Positions 1 through 7,412 are shown, numbered from the stretch's first letter. The stretch: DNA of 11,398 nt from Aminipila sp051883075 (GCA_051883075.1 JBJETA010000102.1:1-11398); one strand, 5' to 3'. The notes: generated by a model not told the origin, from the sequence alone. Translations and numbers: made by a program.

Positions 1-1
1 T

Positions 2-1138
2 ACGGATGATGTCATACTGTCACAGATGAGGGAACAGGCGGAAATTGCCATGGATACGGCAGATGTTATCCTTTTCATGGTTGACGGAAAGGACGGGCTT
101 ACACATGCGGATTCGGAAGTTGCCGTTATGCTGAGAAGAACGGGTAAGCCTGTGTTTGTTGTTGCCAACAAGATTGACAATCCAAGCAAGCTTCCCGACC
201 ATTTTTATGATTTCTATGAGCTTGGTCTTGGCGAAGTTTTCGCTATTTCTGCGGCCAATATGCTTGGGCTGGGTGATGTGCTTGATGAGGTTGTCAGAAA
301 TTTCCCTGAAGGAGAGGCAACTGATGATGAGGACATTACCAAGATTGCGGTAATAGGAAAGCCAAATGTAGGCAAATCTTCAATTATAAACAAGCTTGTG
401 GGTGAAAACAGGGTTATAGTTTCAGATATAGCCGGAACTACACGCGACTCCATTGACACTCCTTTCGAGTGGCAGGGAGAGCAGTTTATCCTGATAGACA
501 CGGCGGGTATCAGAAGAAAAAGCAAGGTTACCGACAGCATCGAGAAGTTCAGTGTTGTAAGAGCTGTTGCGGCGGTTGAACGATGCGATGTCTGCCTGCT
601 TATGATAGATGCTTCTGAGGGCATTACCGAGCAGGACAAGAAGATTGCAGGTATTGCGCACGAAGCAGGCAAAGGTCTTATGGTTGTTGTAAACAAATGG
701 GACCTGATAAAAAAAGAAACAAATACCATGAGGGATTACGAAAGGGAGATTGCAAAGGAACTACCGTTTATGAGTTATGCTCCTACGGTGTTCATTTCTG
801 TCCTTACAGGTCAGAGAGTGGACAATGTCATGGTTATGGCAAAGTCAATTGCGGAAACAAGAGCAATGAGAATCCCTACAGGGCAGCTTAACAGCCTGAT
901 TGCAGATGCGACCATGATTCAGCCGCCTCCATCGGACAAGGGTAAGCGACTGAAGATTTACTACGCAGCACAGGTTGGCGTGAAACCGCCTCTGTTCTCC
1001 TTTCAGGTAAACAAAAGAGATTTGTTCCATTTCTCTTATGCAAGATATATTGAAAACAAAATCCGTGATGCATACGGCTTTAAGGGTACTTCAATAAAGT
1101 TTGTATTCAGGGAAAAAGGCGAAAATGTGGAGGAGTAA
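2..1138 (+). CDS. der: Ribosome assembly GTPase Der (EngA), 5' end missing
   Basis: Der is a tandem-GTPase protein that binds the 50S subunit and is needed for its maturation in the cytoplasm. The reading frame is open from base 2, so the gene begins before the window; 378 residues are visible, and roughly 60 are missing compared with the usual length of about 440. The lost part holds the first P-loop. Visible motifs, numbered from the first window codon, are NKID (56-59) of the first G domain, then the second G domain with GKPNVGKS (119-126), DTAG (166-169) and NKWD (231-234). A C-terminal KH-like domain follows, with a run resembling RLKIYYAAQVGVKPP and ending HFSYARYIENKIRDAYGF. The ATG at 26 is internal: conserved family sequence (ILSQMREQAEIAMD) spans it. 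Only 3 bases separate the stop from plsY, so the two are very probably co-transcribed. Confidence 0.96.
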   Translation, partial: TDDVILSQMREQAEIAMDTADVILFMVDGKDGLTHADSEVAVMLRRTGKPVFVVANKIDNPSKLPDHFYDFYELGLGEVFAISAANMLGLGDVLDEVVRNFPEGEATDDEDITKIAVIGKPNVGKSSIINKLVGENRVIVSDIAGTTRDSIDTPFEWQGEQFILIDTAGIRRKSKVTDSIEKFSVVRAVAAVERCDVCLLMIDASEGITEQDKKIAGIAHEAGKGLMVVVNKWDLIKKETNTMRDYEREIAKELPFMSYAPTVFISVLTGQRVDNVMVMAKSIAETRAMRIPTGQLNSLIADATMIQPPPSDKGKRLKIYYAAQVGVKPPLFSFQVNKRDLFHFSYARYIENKIRDAYGFKGTSIKFVFREKGENVEE

Positions 1139-1141
1139 TAT

Positions 1142-1771
1142 ATGACATCTAGTGAAATTGCAGGTATTGCAGCGGCAGTGGTGACCGTAATAGCAGCATA
1201 TTTTATGGGAAACATTTCACCGGCCATACTGATAGGAAGAATGCACGGTATCGACATAAAGAAGGAAGGCAGCGGAAATGCAGGAACAACAAATGTATTG
1301 AGAGTTCTGGGAAAAAAGGCGGCTGCTGCCACTCTTTTGATAGACATATTTAAGGGTGTTTTTGCGGTGCTTCTGGGAAAGCTTGTGGGAGCGTTTTTTC
1401 TCGCACCTGAAGTGGCGATATATTTAAACATGGCTTGCGGTCTGGCAGTTTTCTGCGGACATATCTGGCCTATGGCGTTTGGATTTAAAGGCGGTAAGGG
1501 AGTTGCCACGGCGTTCGGAGTCCTGATGGCAGTATCTCCTGTTCTCGGACTTGCTGAGCTTGCGGTAGTTGCTGTTGTGGTACTTCTGACAAGAATGGTA
1601 TCACTTGGCTCGGTGCTGGGTGCGATTGCATTTCCTTTTATAGCAAATCATTATGATCCCCGATATCTGGGATGGGGTTTAATCATGGCGTTGATTGTCC
1701 TTTACAAGCACAACGCAAATATCTCTCGAATCGTAAAGGGAGAAGAATCCAAAATCAGCTTTAAGAAATAG
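1142..1771 (+). CDS. plsY: Acyl-phosphate:glycerol-3-phosphate acyltransferase PlsY
   Basis: PlsY is an integral membrane enzyme that moves an acyl group from acyl-phosphate to sn-glycerol-3-phosphate, making lysophosphatidate in the first step of phospholipid synthesis. The 209-residue product has the usual family length and several hydrophobic helices. The three signature motifs are present: SGNAGTTN (44-51) for the acyl-donor/phosphate region, the GH...FKGGKGVAT block (106-123), and YKHNANISRI (188-197) near the C-terminus. The start is supported by GGAGGAG at 1129-1135, which lies inside the end of der, so translation may be coupled. The next gene, gpsA, makes glycerol-3-phosphate, the substrate of PlsY. 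That pairing supports the assignment. Confidence 0.96.
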   Translation: MTSSEIAGIAAAVVTVIAAYFMGNISPAILIGRMHGIDIKKEGSGNAGTTNVLRVLGKKAAAATLLIDIFKGVFAVLLGKLVGAFFLAPEVAIYLNMACGLAVFCGHIWPMAFGFKGGKGVATAFGVLMAVSPVLGLAELAVVAVVVLLTRMVSLGSVLGAIAFPFIANHYDPRYLGWGLIMALIVLYKHNANISRIVKGEESKISFKK

Positions 1772-1794
1772 CGGAATTTCGGAAAGGAAGAACT

Positions 1795-2793
1795 ATGGAC
1801 AAGAAAAAAATAGCGGTAATCGGTGCCGGAAGCTGGGGTACGGCTCTTGCACTTACTTTAGCCAATAAAGGCCACGAAGTAAAGATTTGGGACGTAAACA
1901 GGGAACATGTACAGGAATTAAGGAAAAACAGGGAAAATGTAAGGTACCTGCCGGGTATAAAATTTCCTGAGAGTTTAAATATAGCAGATACGATAGCAGA
2001 AGCGATGGACGATGCGAGAGTAGTCCTGTTCTCAGCACCTGCCCAGCATTTTAGAAATGCCCTTGACAATGCCCTGCCGTATCTGAGCCAGGATATGATA
2101 GTCGTAAATGTGGCAAAAGGAATTGAGCAGAAAACCCTCAAGAGAATGTCGGAAATTGCCCACGACAAAATGGCAAATATGAAGTATGTTGTACTTTCCG
2201 GACCTTCCCACGCGGAAGAAGTGGGCAGAGCCCTTCCTACAACTGTTGTTGTTGCGTCGACAGATATAAAACTTGCTGAGTATGTCCAGGACATATTTAT
2301 GACAGACAGCTTCAGAGTATATACAAGCAGTGATGTTATAGGCGTTGAACTGGGCGGAGCCTTGAAGAACATCATAGCTCTGGGAGCAGGCATTTCTGAT
2401 GGAATGGGCTATGGAGACAATGCAAAGGCAGCCATGATGACCAGAGGTATAGCTGAAATTTCAAGACTTGGAGTGAAGCTGGGCGCGGATATTCATACAT
2501 TCTCAGGACTGACAGGCATAGGAGATCTGATTGTAACCTGCACAAGCATGCACTCAAGAAACAGAAGATGCGGTATCATGATCGGAGAAGGTGTAAATCC
2601 GCAGGAAGCTATTGAAAGAGTCGGAATGGTAGTAGAAGGCATGTATACTACTGAAGCAGCCTATGAGCTTGCAAAGCGTGAAGGCATAGAAATGCCTATA
2701 ACAGAGGGTATCTACGCGGTTATCAACAATAAAATCGATGCACGGGATGCAGTGAATATGCTGATGACCAGAGATAAAAAGAGCGAAATGTAA
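1795..2793 (+). CDS. gpsA: NAD(P)-dependent glycerol-3-phosphate dehydrogenase
   Basis: GpsA reduces dihydroxyacetone phosphate to sn-glycerol-3-phosphate, supplying the phospholipid backbone in the cytoplasm. The 332-residue protein opens with a Rossmann nucleotide-binding motif, GAGSWGTA (10-17). The all-helical C-terminal domain carries the expected catalytic Lys191 in GGALKNIIALGAG, Asp244 in LTGIGDL, and the phosphate-binding SRNR stretch starting at 254. Length is typical and nothing is missing. AAAGGA at 1783-1788 sits 6 bases before the ATG. The gene is 23 bases after plsY and closes the der-plsY-gpsA unit; a hairpin terminator follows 35 bases after the stop. In Bacillus, gpsA also lies between der and spoIVA. 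Confidence 0.97.
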   Translation: MDKKKIAVIGAGSWGTALALTLANKGHEVKIWDVNREHVQELRKNRENVRYLPGIKFPESLNIADTIAEAMDDARVVLFSAPAQHFRNALDNALPYLSQDMIVVNVAKGIEQKTLKRMSEIAHDKMANMKYVVLSGPSHAEEVGRALPTTVVVASTDIKLAEYVQDIFMTDSFRVYTSSDVIGVELGGALKNIIALGAGISDGMGYGDNAKAAMMTRGIAEISRLGVKLGADIHTFSGLTGIGDLIVTCTSMHSRNRRCGIMIGEGVNPQEAIERVGMVVEGMYTTEAAYELAKREGIEMPITEGIYAVINNKIDARDAVNMLMTRDKKSEM

Positions 2794-2822
2794 ATTGAAC
2801 AACTATATAGTGTGAAATTTGA

Positions 2823-2851
2823 AAGCAGGGAGCGGCATATGCCGCTCCTTT
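2823..2851 (+). repeat. Direct repeat copy 1 (29 bases, contains terminator hairpin)
   Basis: Bases 2823-2851 are identical to 3668-3696 in the same orientation, 845 bases apart. The repeat is made of AAGCA, the terminator palindrome and the first three T of its tract. The identity stops one base outside on each side (A versus C upstream; T versus A downstream). The two copies bracket the hicAB module. Confidence 0.9.
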
Positions 2852-2853
2852 TT
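2829..2853 (+). terminator. Intrinsic terminator of the der-plsY-gpsA unit
   Basis: A perfect 20-base palindrome at 2829-2848 can fold as GGAGCGGC / AUAU loop / GCCGCUCC and is followed directly by five T. It lies 35 bases after the gpsA stop. This is a textbook rho-independent terminator. The same hairpin recurs exactly at 3674-3693. Confidence 0.93.
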
Positions 2854-2860
2854 CAAAAAA

Positions 2861-2889
2861 TTGACAAAATGAGTAATATGTAATAAAAT
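2861..2889 (+). promoter_or_regulatory. Distal sigma-A promoter of hicAB
   Basis: TTGACA (2861-2866), a 17-base spacer and TAAAAT (2884-2889) form a near-consensus housekeeping promoter, 12 bases after the gpsA terminator stem. It would give a leader of about 90 bases before hicA. Confidence 0.72.
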
Positions 2890-2923
2890 GTAAGCTGTAC
2901 CATATTATATAAAAATTAAAATA

Positions 2924-2947
2924 TAATACGTATTGAAATAATACGTA
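2924..2947 (+). promoter_or_regulatory. Putative HicB operator (repeated TAATACGTA)
   Basis: TAATACGTA occurs at 2924-2932 and again at 2939-2947, 15 bases apart, each with the self-complementary core TACGTA. The first copy also sits in a longer palindrome, AATACGTATT (2925-2934). The pair overlaps the -35 box and spacer of the promoter at 2933-2961. Ribbon-helix-helix HicB antitoxins repress their own promoters at palindromic sites, so these are the best candidates for the operator. That they bind HicB is inference. Confidence 0.5.
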
Positions 2948-2961
2948 AAAAGTAGTATAGT
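2933..2961 (+). promoter_or_regulatory. Proximal sigma-A promoter of hicAB
   Basis: TTGAAA (2933-2938), a 17-base spacer and TATAGT (2956-2961) make a second good housekeeping promoter, with its -10 box ending 23 bases before the hicA ATG. Its -35 region overlaps the TACGTA repeats, so it is the promoter most likely to be autoregulated. Confidence 0.6.
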
Positions 2962-2984
2962 TGTATTAGAGGAAAGGAAAAAAT

Positions 2985-3173
2985 ATGCCAGTAAAACCAA
3001 GAGAAATGGAAAAAATTATTCTCGCAGCAGGGTGGAAATTTAAATCACAAGTTGGTTCGCATAAACAGTATACTCATCCTGAATTACCAGGAAAAGTTAC
3101 AATTCCTTTTCATTGCAAAGATATTTCGAAAGGGACAGAGAACTGTATTTTGAAGCAGGCAGGCTTAAAGTGA
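2985..3173 (+). CDS. hicA: HicA family mRNA interferase toxin
   Basis: HicA toxins are small double-stranded-RNA-binding-fold ribonucleases that cleave mRNA and tmRNA and stop growth until neutralised by HicB. This 62-residue protein has the family pattern: a short first helix with MPVKPREMEKIILAAGW, then the GSHKQYTHP strand carrying the presumed catalytic His26, then KVTIPFHCKDISKGT and a C-terminal helix ending ILKQAGL. It looks intact. Start: GAGGAAAGG at 2969-2977 precedes the ATG by 7 bases. hicB follows after 27 bases. Its ribosome binding site (AGGAGGG) is nearer consensus than that of hicA, which would favour surplus antitoxin. The module is visibly more A+T-rich than its neighbours, consistent with acquisition. 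Confidence 0.93.
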   Translation: MPVKPREMEKIILAAGWKFKSQVGSHKQYTHPELPGKVTIPFHCKDISKGTENCILKQAGLK

Positions 3174-3200
3174 GAAGCTTGCTATTTAGGAGGGATTTAT

Positions 3201-3626
3201 ATGTTATCTGCTTATCCGGCATGCTTTTTTAAAGAAGAAAATGGATATTCGGTTGTTTTTTCTGATTTAGACTTTTTGGCTACGTGCGGAGAAAATTTAG
3301 ATAAAGCCTTGTATATGGCTGTTGACTGTCTTGCAGGGTATCTTTATTTACTTAAAAAGAATGGGGAGAAATTTCCGGAACCTTCGGGAATAAATGAGAT
3401 AGATATTAAAAAAATTGCAGAGGAAATAGAATTTGCGGGCAATGAATGTTTCGTTAATATGGTTACGGTAGATGTTGAAGAATATGCCAAAGCTCATTTT
3501 GAAAAATCAGTAAAAAAAACCCTGACTATTCCGGCATGGCTGAATAATGCCGCAATAGAACAGAATATTAATTTTTCACAGGTTTTACAGGAAGCACTAA
3601 AAAGAAAACTTGGATTTCAATCTTAG
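3201..3626 (+). CDS. hicB: HicB family antitoxin
   Basis: HicB binds HicA, blocks its active site and represses the hicAB promoter. The 141-residue product has the two expected parts. An N-terminal degenerate RNase-H-like domain (about 1-70) has the signature YPACFFKEENGYSVVFSDL followed by a helix, ENLDKALYMAVDCLAGYL. A C-terminal ribbon-helix-helix DNA-binding segment (about 104-138) begins with a KKTLTIP strand and continues NNAAIEQNINFSQVLQEALKRKLG. AGGAGGG at 3188-3194 sits 6 bases before the ATG and fixes the start. Toxin-first order is usual for this family. In four 60-base blocks sampled within the module, 19-23 bases are G or C, against 26-28 in two sampled blocks of gpsA and miaB. 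HicB is likely to act on the TACGTA sites upstream of hicA. Confidence 0.93.
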   Translation: MLSAYPACFFKEENGYSVVFSDLDFLATCGENLDKALYMAVDCLAGYLYLLKKNGEKFPEPSGINEIDIKKIAEEIEFAGNECFVNMVTVDVEEYAKAHFEKSVKKTLTIPAWLNNAAIEQNINFSQVLQEALKRKLGFQS

Positions 3627-3667
3627 CCTGTATAGTTGCTTTGAAATGTCAAACTGTTAGATGAAAC

Positions 3668-3696
3668 AAGCAGGGAGCGGCATATGCCGCTCCTTT
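3668..3696 (+). repeat. Direct repeat copy 2 (29 bases, contains terminator hairpin)
   Basis: Identical to 2823-2851. This copy lies 41 bases after the hicB stop and directly abuts the miaB promoter. Recombination between the two copies would remove hicAB and leave gpsA, one terminator and miaB. Confidence 0.9.
3674..3696 (+). terminator. Terminator after hicAB, with shortened T tract
   Basis: The palindrome at 3674-3693 is the same 8-base-pair stem with AUAU loop as after gpsA, but only TTT follows before ACAC. Termination should therefore be weaker than at the first copy. The TTT is shared with the -35 box of the miaB promoter. Confidence 0.8.
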
Positions 3697-3722
3697 ACAC
3701 TTTCGTACATTTGAACTATAAT
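3694..3722 (+). promoter_or_regulatory. Sigma-A promoter of the miaB-buk-aminotransferase operon
   Basis: TTTACA (3694-3699), a 17-base spacer and TATAAT (3717-3722) form a near-consensus promoter. A second, overlapping TATAAT lies at 3722-3727. The -35 box starts on the base right after the terminator stem. Confidence 0.78.
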
Positions 3723-3753
3723 ATAATGATAGACAAACAGAGGAGGAACAGCT

Positions 3754-5136
3754 TTGAGCATAGATAACAAAAAATTTTATATACTGACATTCGGCTGTCA
3801 GATGAACGAGCATGATTCTGAAACTATGGCGGGCATGCTGACAGAGATGGGGCATATTCCCACAGAAAACAGGGAGGATGCGGACATTGTCATCATAAAT
3901 ACATGCAGCGTAAGGGAAAACGCAGATAAGAGATTTTTCGGCACACTGGGACAGCTGAAAAAAATGAAGGAAAATAATCCTGAGTTCATAGCCTGCGTAT
4001 GCGGATGCATGATGCAGCAACAGCACATTATTGATGAAGTGAAGAAAAGTTATCCGTGGGTGGATCTGATTTTCGGAACACACAACATTCACAGGCTGCC
4101 TGAGCTTATTACAAATGTTATAAATGAAAAAAAGAAAATAGTTGATGTCTGGGAAAACGGAGGAGCAATCGTTGAAGGACTTCCTGCAAAAAGGCTTTAT
4201 TCCTTCAAGGGTCTTGTAAACATTATGTACGGCTGCAACAACTTCTGCACATACTGCATAGTGCCGTATACAAGGGGAAGAGAAAGAAGCAGGCACCCTC
4301 AGGACATTATCAATGAAGTAAGGAAGCTGGTTGAGACCGGAGCAAAGGAAATCATGCTTCTCGGACAGAATGTAAACTCCTACGGAGTCAGCAGATATGA
4401 GGATGCGTACTGCAGCGAAGACGGCGGCATGGATTTTGCGGATCTGATATATGCACTAAACGAAATTGAAGGTCTGGAAAGAATCAGATTTATGACCTCG
4501 CATCCTAAAGATTTGTCAGATAAGCTGATACAGGCATTTAAGGACTGCGACAAGCTTTGCAACGCTATTCATCTGCCTGTGCAGTCGGGAAGTGATGCGG
4601 TTCTTAAGAGAATGAACCGTAAGTATACAAAAGCGGATTATCTGCTTCTGATTGAAAAACTGAGAAAGGCTGTGCCTGACATAGCCATAACGACGGACAT
4701 TATCGTGGGCTTCCCGGGAGAAACGGAAGAGGATTTTCTTGAAACAATGGATTTAATTGAAAAGGTACAGTATGACTCTGCATTTACCTTTATTTATTCC
4801 ATAAGAAAGGGAACACCTGCGGAAAAATATGAGGATCAGGTGCCTGAAGATGTTAAGCATCACAGATTTAACAGACTTCTTGAACGTATAAATGAAATTT
4901 CTTACGAAAAGAACAGGGCATATGAAGGAACTGTACAGAAGGTGCTTGTAGAAGGGCCAAGTACGGGAAAGGAAGAAAATATGATGGCAGGAAGAACAGA
5001 GTCATCAAAGCTTGTAAATTTCCCGGGCAATGATGAACTGACCGGAAAAATAATAGAAGTTGAAATAACAGAAGGCAAGCCGTTTAATCTGAAAGGCAGA
5101 CTTGTTTCTGTAGAAGGAGGCAGACATGAGTTGTAA
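3754..5136 (+). CDS. miaB: tRNA-2-methylthio-N6-dimethylallyladenosine synthase MiaB
   Basis: MiaB is a radical-SAM methylthiotransferase that adds a methylthio group to N6-isopentenyl-adenosine 37 of tRNAs reading UNN codons. The 460-residue protein has all three expected parts. The N-terminal UPF0004 domain carries cluster-binding Cys15 (FGCQMNEHDSE), Cys51 (NTCSVRE) and Cys85 (CGCMMQQ). The radical-SAM core has the CxxxCxxC triad Cys161/165/168. A C-terminal TRAM domain (about 390-455) follows. The start is TTG at 3754, set by AGGAGG at 3741-3746 seven bases upstream. The first in-frame ATG lies inside the conserved GCQMN motif and is too late. Cys81 and Cys83 next to Cys85 (CVCGC) are extra to the ligands. 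The gene leads an operon with buk, which starts 11 bases before its stop. Confidence 0.96.
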   Translation: MSIDNKKFYILTFGCQMNEHDSETMAGMLTEMGHIPTENREDADIVIINTCSVRENADKRFFGTLGQLKKMKENNPEFIACVCGCMMQQQHIIDEVKKSYPWVDLIFGTHNIHRLPELITNVINEKKKIVDVWENGGAIVEGLPAKRLYSFKGLVNIMYGCNNFCTYCIVPYTRGRERSRHPQDIINEVRKLVETGAKEIMLLGQNVNSYGVSRYEDAYCSEDGGMDFADLIYALNEIEGLERIRFMTSHPKDLSDKLIQAFKDCDKLCNAIHLPVQSGSDAVLKRMNRKYTKADYLLLIEKLRKAVPDIAITTDIIVGFPGETEEDFLETMDLIEKVQYDSAFTFIYSIRKGTPAEKYEDQVPEDVKHHRFNRLLERINEISYEKNRAYEGTVQKVLVEGPSTGKEENMMAGRTESSKLVNFPGNDELTGKIIEVEITEGKPFNLKGRLVSVEGGRHEL

Positions 5137-6196
5137 GATTTTAGTTATAAATCCGGGTTCAACCTCAACAAAGGTTGCGGTATTTGATGCGGAAGAAAAG
5201 GTTTTTGAAAAATCCATTGCACATACACCGGATGAGCTTAAGGATTTTGAAAGGGTCATAGACCAGTTTGAATTCAGGGAAAAGGTTATTTCTTCCGTAC
5301 TTAAAGAAAATAACTTTGATGTAAGAGAACTGGAGGCGGTAGTTGCAAGAGGCGGAATGTTTCCTAAGATTGAAGCGGGAGGATATCTTGTAAACAAAGC
5401 TATGATTGATACCTTAAATGAGGGACTGGCATCTCCTCATGCATCAAATCTGGGTGCACTTATAGCGAATAAAATTGCGGAGCCTTTAGGAATACCTGCA
5501 TATATATATGATGCGGTTACTTCGGATGAACTGATGAAAACTGCTAAGATATCAGGCATGCCTGATGTTGAGAAACAAAGCATCTGCCATGTTTTAAACA
5601 TGAAAGCAATGGCAAGAAGGGTAGCAAAGAAATACGGAAAGACTTATGAGGATATGGATCTTCTTGTGGCACATATGGGCGGAGGTATCAGCGTAAGCGT
5701 TCATCATAACGGAAAAATTATTGACTGCGTCAGGGATGACGAGGGTCCGTTTTCTCCGGAACGTTCAGGAGGAATCCCAACACTATGCATGGTAGATTTA
5801 TGTTATTCAGGCAAATATACGAAGCTTGAAATGATTAAAAAAATCAGAGGAAGAGGTGGCTTGATGGGCTACCTGAATACCCAGGATTTAAGAGATGTGG
5901 AAGCCATGATTGCAGAAGGAGATAAGCATGCCGAAGAGATTTACAATGCCATGGTTCTGCAGATTACAAAGGGCATAGGACAGCTTGCACCTGTTTTAGG
6001 CGGCAGTTATGACTGTATCATACTGACAGGCGGTATGGCTTACTCCAAAAAGCTGACTCAGATGATAAAGGAAAAGGTTGAATTTATTGCACCGGTGGAA
6101 ATAGAACCGGGAGAAGATGAAATGGGTTCGCTTGCCCTTGGAGCTTTAAGACTTCTGAGAGGACAGGAAAAAGCAAAAAATTATGTTCATCCATAG
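5126..6196 (+). CDS. buk: Butyrate kinase
   Basis: Butyrate kinase reversibly converts butyryl-phosphate and ADP into butyrate and ATP, the energy-yielding last step of one butyrate fermentation route. Some members prefer branched-chain acids. The 356-residue product matches the family throughout: the ASKHA nucleotide-binding start ILVINPGSTSTKVAVF (5-20), RGGMFPKIEAGGYLVN, SPHASNLGA, the central HMGGGISVSV strand, and the characteristic DEGPFSPERSGGIP stretch. The C-terminus has ILTGGMAYSK. The ATG lies inside the last codons of miaB (11-base overlap), with AAGGAGG at 5114-5120, so translation is probably coupled to miaB. The usual partner, phosphate butyryltransferase (ptb), is not in the window. 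The next gene is an aminotransferase. Substrate preference cannot be read from the sequence. Confidence 0.93.
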   Translation: MSCKILVINPGSTSTKVAVFDAEEKVFEKSIAHTPDELKDFERVIDQFEFREKVISSVLKENNFDVRELEAVVARGGMFPKIEAGGYLVNKAMIDTLNEGLASPHASNLGALIANKIAEPLGIPAYIYDAVTSDELMKTAKISGMPDVEKQSICHVLNMKAMARRVAKKYGKTYEDMDLLVAHMGGGISVSVHHNGKIIDCVRDDEGPFSPERSGGIPTLCMVDLCYSGKYTKLEMIKKIRGRGGLMGYLNTQDLRDVEAMIAEGDKHAEEIYNAMVLQITKGIGQLAPVLGGSYDCIILTGGMAYSKKLTQMIKEKVEFIAPVEIEPGEDEMGSLALGALRLLRGQEKAKNYVHP

Positions 6197-6225
6197 AACC
6201 GGTTAAACATAAGGAGATTACTGAT

Positions 6226-7410
6226 ATGATAGCTAAAAGCATGGAGCAGTATGTGAAAGGCAGCTCTGAAATAAGAAAAATGTTTGAAGAGGGTGCAAGG
6301 CTTGCACGGATATACGGCAGTGAAAATGTTTATGATTTCAGTCTGGGAAATCCAAGCATAGCACCTCCTGAGGAAATAAAAAATGCAATTTCTGAGATAA
6401 TCAGCACGGAGGATCCGGTATTCCTTCACGGATATATGAACAATGCCGGATATGAAGATGTGCGTGAAGAGATTGCAAAGGATATAAATAAGAAGCACGG
6501 AACGACTCTCAAAGCGGAAAATATACTGATGACGGTAGGTGCGGCAGGCGGGCTGAATGTTATTTTAAAAACACTTCTGGATCCGGAAGATGAGGTTGTC
6601 GTTTTTGCTCCGTATTTTGGTGAATACAGAAGCTATGTTTCAAACTTCGGCGGCAGACTGGTGGAAATACCGGCAAATCCTCCGTCTTTTCTTCCTGACA
6701 TGGAGAAACTGAAAATGGCTGTAAATCCAAAGACAAAAGCGGTTATCATCAATACGCCTAACAACCCTACAGGTGTTGTATACACGGAAGAGACTATAAA
6801 GCGGCTGGCGGAGGTTTTAGAGGAAAAAGAAAGAGAGCTTGGAACAGACATTTATCTGATTTCGGACGAGCCTTACAGGGAGCTTGTATATGACGGTGTG
6901 GAAGTGCCTTATATCCCGGGATTTTACCATAATACCATCGTAGGCTATTCCTATAGTAAATCCCTTTCACTTCCGGGAGAAAGAATAGGTTATCTGGTAA
7001 TGCCCGATACTCTGTCGGATTATGAAAATCTGGTTTCGGCAGCTGTTACGGCAAACAGGATTTTAGGCTTTGTCAATGCGCCGTCCCTTCAGCAGAGAGT
7101 CATAAAAAGGTGCCTTGAATGTTCTGTTGATGTGGAAGCATATAACAGAAACAGGGAGGCTCTATATGAGGGAATGACGGAACTGGGCTTTGAATGTGTA
7201 AAACCGCAGGGAGCATTTTATCTTTTTGTTAAGTCGCCTGTAAGCGATGAACGGATATTTTGCGAAAAAGCAAAGGAGCACCGGGTGCTGGTTGTGCCGG
7301 GAAGCTCTTTCGGCTGCAGCGGGTATGTCCGCATGGCATACTGTGTTAAACCTGAAACCATAAGCGGAGCATTGGTCCAGCTGAAAAAAGTTATGGAAGA
7401 ACTCAAATAA
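6226..7410 (+). CDS. PLP-dependent class I/II aminotransferase, substrate unknown
   Basis: A fold-type I pyridoxal-phosphate enzyme of 394 residues, related to aspartate aminotransferases. Visible family features are YDFSLGNPS near the N-terminus (aspartate-aminotransferase-like entry), NTPNNPTG (176-183) with the cofactor-contacting Asn, Asp214 and Tyr217 in SDEPYREL, the Schiff-base Lys245 in SYSKSLSLPGERIGY, and Arg369 in GYVRMAY, which should bind the substrate carboxylate. All catalytic residues are present. AAGGAG at 6211-6216 precedes the ATG. It lies 29 bases after buk with no terminator between, so it is probably the last gene of the miaB operon. The hairpin before spoIVA would end that transcript. 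A link to buk, such as feeding amino-acid-derived acids to the kinase, is inference only. Confidence 0.88.
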   Translation: MIAKSMEQYVKGSSEIRKMFEEGARLARIYGSENVYDFSLGNPSIAPPEEIKNAISEIISTEDPVFLHGYMNNAGYEDVREEIAKDINKKHGTTLKAENILMTVGAAGGLNVILKTLLDPEDEVVVFAPYFGEYRSYVSNFGGRLVEIPANPPSFLPDMEKLKMAVNPKTKAVIINTPNNPTGVVYTEETIKRLAEVLEEKERELGTDIYLISDEPYRELVYDGVEVPYIPGFYHNTIVGYSYSKSLSLPGERIGYLVMPDTLSDYENLVSAAVTANRILGFVNAPSLQQRVIKRCLECSVDVEAYNRNREALYEGMTELGFECVKPQGAFYLFVKSPVSDERIFCEKAKEHRVLVVPGSSFGCSGYVRMAYCVKPETISGALVQLKKVMEELK

Positions 7411-7412
7411 AT

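Noticed and set aside
26..28. ATG that could be read as the start of der
   Set aside because: Family-conserved sequence continues in frame upstream to the window edge and the first P-loop is missing, so this Met is internal.
214..729. Long minus-strand open frames opposite der, plsY, gpsA, spoIVA and the cheW-like gene
   Set aside because: They lie wholly inside confidently identified + strand genes, lack ribosome binding sites and show no recognisable family features.
2794..2984. Search for a small RNA, riboswitch or CRISPR array in the intergenic regions
   Set aside because: The gaps are explained by terminators, promoters and operator-like repeats. No array of regular repeats, tRNA fold or known riboswitch core was seen.
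2823..3696. The 29-base repeats as ends of a transposon or integrative element
   Set aside because: They are direct, not inverted, enclose no transposase or integrase, and are fully accounted for by a terminator hairpin.
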